A stretch of 64,000 nt of DNA from Struthidea cinerea. Lineage: Eukaryota > Chordata > Aves > Passeriformes > Corcoracidae. Both the position numbers and the translations under genes were made by a program. The stretch lies in contig VZTI01005024.1 of NCBI GenBank assembly GCA_013397865.1, forward strand, positions 762,791 through 826,790, in the 5' to 3' direction. Of the stretch, positions 1 to 10,275 are shown in pieces. Below the pieces are notes generated by a model, which saw only the letters and a list, made by a program, of their open reading frames with translations, did no database searches and was not told the DNA's origin. Each line of letters starts with the position of its first letter. The first letter of the stretch is position 1.

Positions 1-812
1 GGAAGTAAAATGGATGAGTAATTCCCATCCAACTGGAAGGAAAATCTGAAGTATGGGGAGAGAATTGAAATAAATGACAGATGGTTTGAGCTTGTAAGAC
101 TGAAATCCCAATCTTATATGCTATGTAGGGAAATTAAGAGTGTTCATGAATGTCTCAGATCATTTAAGTTTAGGAAACAAAAAAAGCTAAATGCTTTTTT
201 TAGCTGGAAGTCCATACAAAAAAGAGATCTAGGCAAATGTTTGTATCTATATTTTAGTTAGAGATGTTCTTTTTGAAGAAAACCGAGACACACGAACAGG
301 GATGGTGCTGACACACATGCCAATAGGTCCCTCCAGTCTGGGTGGTCAGGGGCCCCTCTTTATGGAGTGTACCATGGAGAGTGACTGTCCCGTGGTCAGG
401 GGTTGGTAGTCACCTGAGATTAGTGATCACACTTCCAATCACACCTGCCTCACAAGCCAGAACGGCCCTTATCAACTGCTGGGAACTTTAACAGTTTCTT
501 CAGTGAGGTGCTTTGCAAATGGGATGCAGGACTCACTCACTGTCCTTTCTGCAGAAGGGGATGCTCAAAAATGAGTATTAAACACTCCTTCCTCTATCTA
601 AGCCTAAAAGAAACCCTGATTTTCCAACACAATTTCAGTTTAATACATTTTTTTACCTGACTGAAATGGCTCCAGATCCTAAAGAAATGTAGCGCCAAAG
701 TGAAGGAAAGAGGTTGTTAAGGGAGTTCCTACTTTAACTCTGAAATTAAACTCACTGAAAAAAGTATTGTTGTAATTACAGCTGACATGGAATTTTTGTT
801 TGGTTTGGTTTG

Positions 813-814
<2 letters not shown>
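1..814. other. Non-coding DNA, no gene seen
   Basis: AT-rich sequence with no recognisable exon or transposon. The only structure noted is an 11-base direct repeat (GTGGTCAGGGG) at 342-352 and 392-402, exactly 50 bases apart, inside a locally GC-richer patch (about 300-560). That patch could be the remnant of an old repeat, but I cannot assign it. Confidence 0.5.

Positions 815-897
<83 letters not shown>
815..897. repeat. Poly-T tract followed by TTTTG repeats
   Basis: A homopolymer of about 58 T (815-872) runs into several GTTTT units and then a short GT stretch. It is preceded by TTTGG-type units. The tract is long enough to be length-polymorphic and prone to assembly error. It could be the tail of a decayed minus-strand retroposon, but no element body is recognisable beside it. 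Confidence 0.95.
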
Positions 898-898
<1 letters not shown>

Positions 899-1034
899 GT
901 GTGTGTTTTCTGTAAAGAGATCTTGCAGAAGATTTTCCTACATTACCAGCTAGTGGACATAATTGTATAACTCAGTAGGGATACCAAAGCTATGACTATC
1001 TTGCCTTTGTTATTAAAAAAAACAAACCAAAAGA

Positions 1035-1080
1035 CATACATATATATATATATATATATATATGCGTGTATATATGTATG
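1035..1080. repeat. AT dinucleotide microsatellite
   Basis: About 14 uninterrupted AT/TA dinucleotides, followed by a degenerate part containing GCGTG and TATATGTATG. This is a simple self-complementary repeat that can form cruciforms. No gene is associated with it. Confidence 0.9.
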
Positions 1081-2889
1081 TTCAATTGTATGCCTCTGAG
1101 TTTGCAGTCAGATTTCACAAGCACTTTAAATCTTATGTCAGCATTAGAATTTCAGCCATAAAATCAAATTATTTTGCTGACCTGTTTCAATTAGTTTACA
1201 AAGATAATCTGTGTTTCCAATAAAACTTCCGTGGCAGATAATTATTGGAAAGATAGAGCTGGTTGAGAAGTATTGATTTTTTTTTTAAACAAAGTACTGT
1301 GGTTTTTAGTTTTTCGTTGAAACCCAAAGTACTATATTGTTTTGTTTTCAGAAGTCATAAATATGAATGTTAGTCTATAAAAAGCAAAACTCCTTCTCTA
1401 AATGCATGGCCAATTTTCATGTGTTTAATGAAAAAGTGAGCAATTTTACAGATTTTATTTTTTTGTGGATAACATAACAGCCCTAAGAAAAGAAGAAAAC
1501 AGGCACAAAAGGAATTGAAAAAGGAACTTTTTTTGTTTTGCAATGTTCTTCTATATGAGTATTTAAAGAGCATCTATCAACTCATACCATTTTATCTGAT
1601 AATAGGACCACCGTTGTTTGTATTTGTGATTTGTATAATTCTCTCTTTGAACTTTCTCTATCAATAAGTCATACTTAAAGATGCAGATGTTAGCAAGGTT
1701 AATATATTTGACCAACATACTTTTACAATCTCCTACAGAGGCAGAATGTCTGCAGCATATTATGTGCAGTAGAGCATCACAGGCGATTAATATACAGGCA
1801 GAACTTTCAGAGAAAGGCACTCCTCATTGACTAGCTGTACTAACAAAAGAGAATCAAATTACAGGAGCCATCAAACCCTGTGCTTGGGGAAATAGGTAGA
1901 TCACCATCTGTGCTTTGGCAGAGATTTATCTTTATCATACAGAAATCTATGGCTGCATACAGTGAAAGGAGTTTACAGCTTCTTCTGAAATATCCAGCTT
2001 TGACTATTGTAAAACACAGGAAAAAACTGTTTGAAATTGATTAGTGTAAGGACTTCTGATCCTTCAAAAAAAATTCCTGCATTGTACTATGTAGCTACTG
2101 AGCCTATTATAATATGTATAGCACAATCCATCCATTCAATGAGATGTACTTAAGCTTACTGCAAAGTTATATTAATTAACAAATGTTGTGAGGGTTGAGA
2201 AGCAAGAACTTTTTTCCTAGTGAATAGGACTTTTGTTCTCAGATTGTTTTGTTGTGCTCTTGATAAAACTGTCTTTTAAAAACTCCTGATAATTCAGATT
2301 CAATGGCGTTATATTTCATAGCTTTAAAAAATATATTCATGGTTAAAATTTATACCATGCTATTATGCTTTCGTTATGAAGCATATTGGGGTCAAAAATA
2401 ATTTTTCTTTGTCAGAAAATACAATTTAATCTTTCCAGCTTGTCTGTTGTATATGTGAACATTCATGTAAATTACATGCTGGCTGGATGGGTGTACACTA
2501 TGCCAAGGACAAATCAGCTTGCAGACAAAGCAAAATGAAACTCTGAATACAAGATCCTGAATAATTCCATCACACTCACACAGTACTGGTTGCACTTTTA
2601 TCTTTTTTTCCTTTTCATTTAGGAATAACTGTATGGGATTAGAGCAAGTGTACCTGATTGCCTACTAGATCCAGATGAGAGGAAAAAAGCTCGAGAGAAC
2701 AAAAAGATTAGTAAAGATGCACATGATTTGAGGATAATTGTCTTAAGCACCAAACATTTCACCAGAACACTGAAGTGTCCTGTAAGATTGGTTTGCCTTC
2801 TATTGTTCTTTCCATTCATCCTATTGCACTCTGTTCATTTAGGATTGACCCAGTATAATTCCTATGCAATATAGCAATCATTTAATAAA
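1081..2889. other. Non-coding DNA, no gene seen
   Basis: AT-rich unique sequence. Short reading frames occur on the minus strand (for example 85 codons at 1563-1820), but they match no family I know and are of chance length. No repeat or regulatory cluster was recognised. Confidence 0.5.
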
Positions 2890-3130
2890 TCTGATTTAGG
2901 AAGTTATTTGCAATTTTGCATCTCATGGAAGTATGACATCGGATTTCACAGTCTTATCCTATTTTGCGACGTGTTCCCGGGTTGCTGTAGCAACGCTGTT
3001 GCTATGGATTACACAATGGGAGTCAGTAGGGTCAGCAAAGATCAGAGCCCCGCCATTCTTCATTCAAAGGCAATTGTCCCTGAAAAATGTGACTTACTTC
3101 AATATTTAAGGCCTGGGTAGTGATATTAAA
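2890..3130. promoter_or_regulatory. Candidate enhancer with RFX X-box and DR4 site
   Basis: The sequence directly shows a 6+2+6 inverted repeat, GTTGCTGTAGCAAC (2981-2994). It fits the RFX-family X-box pattern (GTNRCY, short spacer, RGYAAC). A second X-box half-like site, GTTGCTATGG, begins at 2998. At 3029-3044 lies GGGTCA-GCAA-AGATCA, a direct repeat with four-base spacing resembling a nuclear-receptor DR4 element with one mismatch in the second half. A CAAAGG/CAATTG-type stretch follows near 3065-3075. The segment also carries several CpGs in otherwise CpG-poor DNA. Known biology: RFX proteins bind such sites in ciliary and neuronal genes. That this segment is an active enhancer or distal promoter is inference. 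A 70-codon frame through it is not convincing as coding. Confidence 0.35.
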
Positions 3131-6100
3131 CCAGAATGATACTTCTGTTAAAAACCCATAATTAACCTTGTCTTCAACTCTAGGTCACACATTAATAGCA
3201 ATTTCATAAAGTGGACATTCCTCTGTCTTTCATTCTCGAAAGCCAAGACAGGTTTTAAATAATATGCCTCTTGGAAAAATACATGGGTAATCGTTGCAAT
3301 TTATTTTATGTCATTATCTAAGCCCTTGAGACCTCACATTCCCAGCTCTTCTCCCTGAGGTAATTGCATACATCTTGGGAATGTGTGAAATGGTGTTAAT
3401 ATGCAGTGCACCGTGCCCCTTCAGAGGATCTGCAGCCTACAATGGTGCACTGTCTAGATGTTTCTCCGCAGAAACTATTTTTGGGCAAGTGTAATACGAA
3501 ACAGTTCTTCACAAAATAGGGTCCTGGGGTATTTAATGATTCCCTGGATCCCAACAAAGTTCTTAGCAATTTCAGTTGTAAACATAACCTCTGCAATTTG
3601 GTGGTGCAACTGACACCAACTGATACATTCCATCAATACTTTTTTCTTTCCTCAAAGAAGAATCAGCCGTACCATTTCTACCTGTAAGTTATTCTGTCTA
3701 ATGCCTGTTTGATAATATTTATGCCCTCTCTGAATATTCTGGGAGGAAGAATTGCATATACAGAGACTTTTTCAGATTCAAAACTTTAGGATGCAATAAC
3801 TGAACTCTACACTCTTTTGTTTTGTATTGTCATTACCTTGTACAAACTGCATTCAAAACAGGACCATCACTCAAGGGCAAGGCAATGAACAGTCAAGTTC
3901 TGTGTGCTAAAACCCATTAGAATTGACTCTATTTCCTGTGGAATTTAACTTGAAAAATAGCATGTGACCTAATTTCCTACTTTCTTCACAGTATCAGTTG
4001 TTACTACGTAAGAAACAACAACTTATTGAAAAAGGCGGAACAAATGTTGTCTTCCCAGTATTTTTCTTTGTTGTTTCTTGATTAGAGTCTTTGATAGAGA
4101 ATGCACTCCCATCTCTTAAAGGCACAGCAGTTAACAACATTTCTTTCTAAAGTAATTAATTACTTCACAAACTTTTTAAGTTAGCCTTGAACAACCCAGC
4201 AGAACCTCAAGGTACACACATTTAACAGAGAAGGCAGCTGATGCATATTGAGAGATACAATTTTTAAAAAAGCATAATTTCCTTTTCTAGTAGTCAAACA
4301 CATTGTCTGCACAAGAGAAATAGTACTTTCACACCTTTGTTTGATCAAGTTGAAGCTTTGCCTGTTTTCCCCAAGCCCCACCTAAGCCGGTCATTGAACA
4401 CCAACCCATTCTCTTATTTTCCATAGATCCTGAGCAGCTAACTGAACATTGGTGACTTGTTGCAAAACCCCCCAAAAAGAGCTCAGAGGACTCAGGATTC
4501 ATCTCACCCATCAGCTGTGCAGAAGTGAGGAGTCTGGTTTAAGTTTGCTATCTAAACTTCCTGTAGAGTAATGGAGTGAGATATGCCATTCTTTCTGTCC
4601 CGACAAGGTGTTTTGGATGGATAGATTTTGGAGGGGAACTCACAGCCCTATTGCCCACCTGTACTGAAAAGTGCTATGTAACTTGCTGAGGAAGTAAATT
4701 TGATCCAGCACATGTTCCTTCTGTAATACAGTCTCTATATGCTGAAATCCAGCTGTAGGTTTCAGAGATCTCCTTTTGACTCTGTGTTCTCCTTTTATGC
4801 TCCCATTGACCTTGCCTGAATATTTTGGGTATCTTAAATGTTAACCTGTGAGTGTTCTTATTACAGCAATACCTTTTCCTTATAGCTGAAAAGACAAGGC
4901 TTGCTTTCCTCTGAAAAGGTAAGGATGGTACGTGATAGTCAATTCTGTGAATCTTAATCAGAGGTGTGGCTTCTATGAGGTCTGTAGGGCTATTCAAACA
5001 ATATTTGCCTCTCATGAGTTAAAGAAAGCATAGTGTTTTGTTACTCTGTTGACATTAGCTATGCAGATGAGACGTGAAAAATAATTACTTTCTCCAGCTA
5101 CCGTTTTTTCTCCAATTCAAAAGGGGTATTAGTGACGTGACATGCTTGATTCAGAAATCATATGAAGAATATGACTGATGCTGAAAAATGAAGTGATTCA
5201 ACACTTGTTTGGTTATTAGAAACATCGACTTCTAAACAGTCAATTACTTTCTTGGGTAATTCATACTCAGAAACTCAAATGTAATTTTGAAAAATGTAAA
5301 TTATTCCAACATCACACAGTAAAATGAAAGTTGTTATAACTGAGGGACTCGTTAATGTCATAACATCACACAAACTATTGCACATGGGAAAACAAATTGT
5401 TACACATTTTCTTTGGCTCTGAACTTGGATCCGAACTTCAGTCATACGTCAACTCATCTTTTCCAATTAGCAACACTGTTTGGAATGACTTTCCTTTTTT
5501 TTGTGCAATCATTTTTAATGAACCTTCTGATCAAATACACCTCATTATCTTTCATGAAGAACTGAGACAGGCAAGCTGATTATTTAAAACAGTTAAAACT
5601 GCTTTACATTCATTTAGCTTTGATGGAGTAAAAAAATGTGAAGGAAAATAGAAATATTTACTCTGTCAAATTCTTAAAGACCTTTACATGCATGTTCAAG
5701 TCAGATTATCTTTTGGACAATAGGTAACAGAATATAAATAACAGTTTTTATCTTCAATTTGTAGAAGGTGATGCATTTAACTATAATACTTTTTATTTCA
5801 ATCTATTTTCCTGTAATATCGAAACAGGAAACTATTTAGAAATGTATAGAGAAAATCAGAAGCCGAAGGCAAAGTGTATCACTATTTGATACAATAGTGT
5901 TGTCATGTCTAAATTCTCTATTTCTTTTTCAGCGAACACTTCTTTTTCTTTGGTTTGGTTGTCTTGGTTTTGTAGCAGTCAGCTAGGGTAATTACTGATC
6001 TTTCTATCTGGTGAATGTCACCTGTAACTCCAAATTAAAATACACCATTGTAATTAGATTTTAAATATATTTCTGCTAAAAGGGTGAAATGACCGGTTCT

Positions 6101-6262
6101 TACTAGCTAAATCATCATAGTGTCGTTATAATCAGTTTAACCTCTCCTGCACCTTTGTGGTTTCTGTAGAGGAATATTTTACAAGTAGACCAATTCACTT
6201 CAAAATAAGTAGGCATAGCAGAATTTATCTCTATGAAAAGTGTCTTATAAATAGGATCTAAT
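3131..6262. other. Non-coding DNA, no gene seen
   Basis: Long unique AT-rich stretch. The longest frame is 113 codons on the minus strand (4674-5015), without a recognisable domain or convincing splice context. A small hairpin-forming sequence (GTATCA, five bases, TGATAC) occurs near 5876-5892. No transposon was recognised. Confidence 0.5.
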
Positions 6263-6310
6263 TTCTCCTCTCTCTCTCTCTTTCCCCTCTCTTCCCATTT
6301 TCCCATCTCT
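6263..6310. repeat. CT-rich simple repeat
   Basis: A pyrimidine tract with an uninterrupted run of CT dinucleotides, followed by CCCCTCTCTTCCC and TTTTCCCATCTC. It is simple sequence with no sign of being a splice acceptor for a nearby exon. Confidence 0.85.
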
Positions 6311-6859
6311 TTTGTAATTATCTGAATTTAATTAGAAATAATGTAAAATTGAGTCACAGCTTTCCTTTCACCACACAGGTCACTTAATACTGTCCTCCCT
6401 CTTTGCGTGTCAAGGGAAGCTGAATGGTATTTCCTGAATGACATTTCAATAGAAACCTACAAATACAGTCTAACAAAGAGATCAAGGGATACTGTAAGGA
6501 AGAGTCAGATTCTTTTTCTTTTTTGAAGGTGTGAAGAGTCCCACTAATTACACACCTACATACTTATGCACAGTTTTTTTCCCCATGGTCTGTGCCTTGC
6601 TCTTCCATCCCTCCGTCACCTCTGTACAGAGGGGGTTCACAGCCCACGCAGGCACCAGGAAGGTATGCTGTTTATTCCCCCTGTAAACAAAGCGGGGGGC
6701 TCATCCTCTGCGAGCTCACTGTTGAGTGAGATAAGCAGACCTCCTATTGCTGAATTATGATCTTTCTTTCAGGCATATGCCCCCAGGATCTATAGCAATC
6801 CCTCTAACAGCTTGAAAAATGGAAGCGTTTTCAAAGACAAGCTTGCTGGTACTGAGACT
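6311..6859. other. Non-coding DNA, no gene seen
   Basis: Unique sequence with a slightly GC-richer patch around 6590-6720. A 64-codon plus-strand frame starting at 6566 shows nothing family-like. No repeat was identified. Confidence 0.45.
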
Positions 6860-7110
6860 GGCAGACTATGAAACCTTGTTGTTATTCACACTCTGAGAAA
6901 AGACCATTCGTTGGCTTTCAGCTCGTCTTTTCATCCAATTGTTTCCCTAGCAGTTATTTAAGTGGTGATAACATTTTTTTAATTGCAGGTTTAATTACAG
7001 GAAAAGTCAATTATCTCATAGGTACAGCATTTTACATAACAGAGGAGCCAATTTTAAAACAGCAGCAACAGCAACTCAATTATGGCTCTCTCAAATATTT
7101 AATTCTTGAA
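6860..7110. promoter_or_regulatory. Possible conserved non-coding element
   Basis: High-complexity AT-rich sequence dense in homeodomain-like cores: TTTAATTGCAGG and TTTAATTACAGG lie only about 15 bases apart near 6979-7002, followed by TCAATTATCTC. A CAGCAGCAACAGCAA stretch and another CAATTA lie near 7062-7081. This texture, paired TAATT cores embedded in non-repetitive sequence, is typical of vertebrate developmental enhancers. No alignment was possible, so conservation is inferred from appearance only. Confidence 0.2.
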
Positions 7111-7839
7111 ATTTAATAGTGTGGTTTTTTTCAAAAAATCTTTGTTTGGTGTGTCCATTAGAAATGATTTATTCTACTTAAGATGTTCAGGAGTTGATGA
7201 TAAAAGTAGCAGCAGCAACTTTTCAGAGAAAGTATTTAAATGATTTCTTAATAAATTTTCTGATCTCTGCTTCTTGATCTGATCTTCCATTGATGTAAAC
7301 CAAGCCAGCTTTCATGTGGGCTGTGAAGTCACCTTTTTTTCAAAGGGGCATTTGGCCAATTTTGTCGGGCATATGTCTCAGGTTGAGTAAAATTTGTGAA
7401 CAATAGGTAGGAGTACTGAAATATTTGTTCAAACAAAAGTCGCATTGACCTCCTCACATAGAAAATACAGTGTTTCACCGAAGTTTTTCTCAAATACAGG
7501 TTGAGCCCAAATTTTATACAATATTGGACCATAAGCATATTTAGTTACAGCTTTTGATGTTAGTCTCACAGGGAAAATCCCAGTAATTTTTCAAAATTTT
7601 TTCCAGATCACTGCTACAATAGCTGTCTGTTTTTCAATACAGTAAATATTTATAAGGAAAACTGCCTGTTCAAAATAATATAACAGCTGTCTGCTCCAAC
7701 ATCCCCCTAGTGATTCCTTCCATTACTGTACTGCTGTTGCAGTCAATCATCCTGGTCTCTTGAAGCAGCAAAGTCCTCAAAGTCTGGCTCATTCACACAG
7801 GCAGATATGGAGAGTTGTTGAGTTAACAGAGGATCCACT
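7111..7839. other. Non-coding DNA, no gene seen
   Basis: AT-rich unique sequence with no recognised element. A frame of 69 codons on the minus strand (7329-7538) is of chance length. Confidence 0.45.
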
Positions 7840-7988
7840 CCTAAGAGAAAAGGGGGAAGAATGATCTCCAAAGAAGTTTGATGCTAACAGAATGGAAAAA
7901 TGCCTTTAAAAGCACTGTCAGCACAAGCGCTGCGTGAGGCGCTGCTGGTGGGGATGCAGGAGCATATTGAGCAAATGTGTTCAGTGTG

Positions 7989-8030
7989 CAAACAGGAGCA
8001 TGAAGGACCCAAACAGGAGAATGAAGGAGC
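7989..8030. repeat. Imperfect 21-base tandem duplication
   Basis: Two adjacent 21-base units starting CAAACAGGAG differ at two positions (C/A at unit position 11 and C/G at position 20). The unit length is a multiple of three, so the overlapping plus-strand frame stays open, but that frame has no other coding support. Confidence 0.85.
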
Positions 8031-8340
8031 CTTGTTCTCCTGTGAAAACCCAAAAATTCAAGTACCGTCTTACTATGGGTTTGATGGTGGTAATCCCTGA
8101 ATGTGATGGGTCTGATGTTCAGCTGTGACTGATGCCACTGCCCAGGGCTGATGCAGTGGGCACCCTTCTCGTTCCCACCATAGTCTGTCATAAGCTGTGT
8201 GAAAAGCTGGGAAAGTCTACACAGAGGACACTGGCCATAGAAAATGCCTCTACAGTGATCTCAGTATTTGACTCAGATACTGTGCCTTTTGCAAGTTCAG
8301 CCTCTGGAGCAGCCAAAGGCACCACAGAGCAGACTGGAAC

Positions 8341-8370
8341 CAGCATGCTCAGGCATGACTAGGCATGCTC
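8341..8370 (+). promoter_or_regulatory. Three abutting p53-family half-sites
   Basis: Three contiguous decamers read CAGCATGCTC, AGGCATGACT and AGGCATGCTC. The published p53-family half-site is RRRCWWGYYY. The third decamer matches at all ten positions and the first two deviate at one position each. Full p53 sites are two half-sites with a short or no spacer, so this is a full site plus an extra half. The arrangement is seen directly; binding is inferred. Because the core CATG recurs, local duplication of a 10-base unit is an alternative origin. Confidence 0.4.
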
Positions 8371-8520
8371 ATGCAGCCTTTTCCAGCCTGAGTTTAAAGC
8401 AGTCGAATATAGATTTTTTTGTGAGATCACTGGTGGAATGTTGTAGTTTTCCTTTGCATTTCCTCAGGGTGAAACTCTCAGTGCCCTTTCAAGAAGAGAT
8501 GTACAGTGGTGCTTTCTAAG

Positions 8521-10138
8521 AGAAGGCAAGGTGTAGTTTTTTGTTTAATTAGGGTTCAGAGGTTCAGATTTAATATCAGTCTTTCAGTGTAATAATTTTC
8601 TTCTTTCAAAAAGAAGTATAAGTGCTGTGCTCAAGCTGAGGTGCCAGGGAAAGGATCCCAGATATGGAGTGTCTCCCAGTGCTCCTATTTCTGAGCACAG
8701 CTGTTTAGAAGAAGACTGGGTGCATTTCAAGGCTTATCACCTGGAATGCTGGTGATGTACTTCACTGCCTGTTTATGGACCTGTTTAACACCAGGCTTTC
8801 TTAATATCCCTTAGGCTTCTTATTGTATGGTCTTCCTAGGCAACCCCAAAAAGGAAAGCCAGGTGGAGTCTGAAAGGTCTCCATTATTAAGACTGAAAGG
8901 AAATATTCTTCTTTTTTTTTACATGGTTCTTTTTACAGGGCAGATATGCACCTTCTAGTCACGATTAAGCAACACGCATAATTTTTACCTGTTTTCTTTC
9001 TCTGTCTCAGGAATCAATGTAGTCAATGCTATGGGCCAAGAATTGTTCCTATTATGTGTCTTTTTTTGTTGTGCAGTGAAAACTGCAATGTTGGTCACTC
9101 TTGACTTTTGATGAAAAAATTTAAACCGCTGATTTTTAACCACTGCTTTCCTTCTGCTGGCATTGACCATGAAGATACTGTAGGGCTCTTATCTTAAGCT
9201 ATATGGTATTCAGAGGAGCAAATAAGGTGTAATTATGCCATGATGTATGAATCTTAGGTTGATTTTGAGACCTGAACAGAGATTACAGTAGTCACAGACA
9301 TTAAAGCAGCCAAGGAAATGAGATTTTAGAAGATTACCTCTCCAGTTGTCATTTGGTTAGCGTGTTTAATGGGGTTGCCATAGTTTGAATTCCTAGGCAA
9401 AAAAGATGTTATTTTGCCCACTAGAGATTTCAGGGCATGATGGGTATCCTCTTCAGAAGATTTTTTTAAATTTTCTTTTTTAAATTAGTTTAGAGCTTCT
9501 AATAGTCTCTGAGTTATTTCTGTGAGGAAATGAACCTAAAGAAGAGCTAAAGGAACAGTCCTTTAGCCTATTTATACCATATGTATTTGGGCAAAATGCT
9601 GAAAATGCCCTAAAATATAACATTCTTTCCTTCAGAGCATGCCTGAAACTCTGCAGCAACCTTTGACTGCCCTGATAGTTCTGCCATAGCTGGTGGGAAA
9701 ACATGGTTAAAATAGAAAAATAGAAAGACTATAATTACCACTGTAACTAAAATTAGCTAATTTTTTCTAAATGCCATCTCTGAAAACAATTACTATCTAT
9801 ATAATTGCGTGTGTGTGAGGCGATCCATTGTCTGTGGAAATTCACACAAGAATTTGACTCAAACTAATATTCTAATAAATTCTTCACTAAGAAGTATGCA
9901 CGGTACATAGTATTGTCTTTCCTTGGACTTAAGAAGTCAAGTGTAAAGAATTTTACAAATCTTTCAAAAGCTTCCCCTGATCCATTGAACTTAAAATAGA
10001 TTAGTCCCAAGGGAAAGGCAACTTTCCAGACACTGCAATTATAGTGAATGATAGCAAGCCAGAGACATCTGTTTAATGGAAACCTACAGACCAGTATAGC
10101 TAACTACATAATTCACTTTTTCTTTCTCCTTGCAACAG
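8521..10138. other. Non-coding DNA, no gene seen
   Basis: Unique AT-rich sequence without recognised repeats. Short frames on the minus strand (61 codons at 8985, 74 codons at 9480) are unremarkable. Confidence 0.45.
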
Positions 10139-10275
10139 GGATTCTGTCACGTGCTGCTGATCTCAATACCAACATCTCTGCCCAGAACAAAAGTAAAAAA
10201 GAAAAAAAAAAAGAAAAGGAAAAAAAAGTAATAAGAGATATATTTGACATGCAGTGGGAAAATGAAAAATTACAG
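10139..10275 (+). other. Possible cryptic exon with A-rich core
   Basis: A pyrimidine-rich stretch ends in TTGCAACAG at 10138, a good splice-acceptor shape, and the open frame continues 137 bases to ACAG/GTGATT at 10275-10281, a donor-like sequence. The interval would encode a lysine/glutamate-rich peptide because of an A-rich GAAAAA-type tract at about 10189-10229. The enclosing plus-strand frame is 128 codons (10048-10434). I recognise no protein family. Both splice motifs are short and could be chance, and the A-rich tract lacks stops simply because it is made of AAA and GAA/AAG codons. Confidence 0.12.

Larger units (their letters stand above)
7840..8520. other. GC-richer unique block with overlapping short frames
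   Basis: This block is visibly less AT-rich than its surroundings. It is open for more than 60 codons in several frames on both strands: 7841-8191 minus (116 codons) and 7900-8100, 8132-8362 and 8268-8519 plus. None of the predicted peptides resembles a known family, and the frames overlap one another, which points to base composition rather than coding. It holds the 21-base tandem duplication at 7989-8030 and the p53-type decamers at 8341-8370. It could be an old unclassified transposon, an untranslated region or an enhancer. Confidence 0.35.

Noticed and set aside
5876..5892. GTATCA / TGATAC mini-hairpin
   Set aside because: Six-base arms are common by chance in AT-rich DNA.
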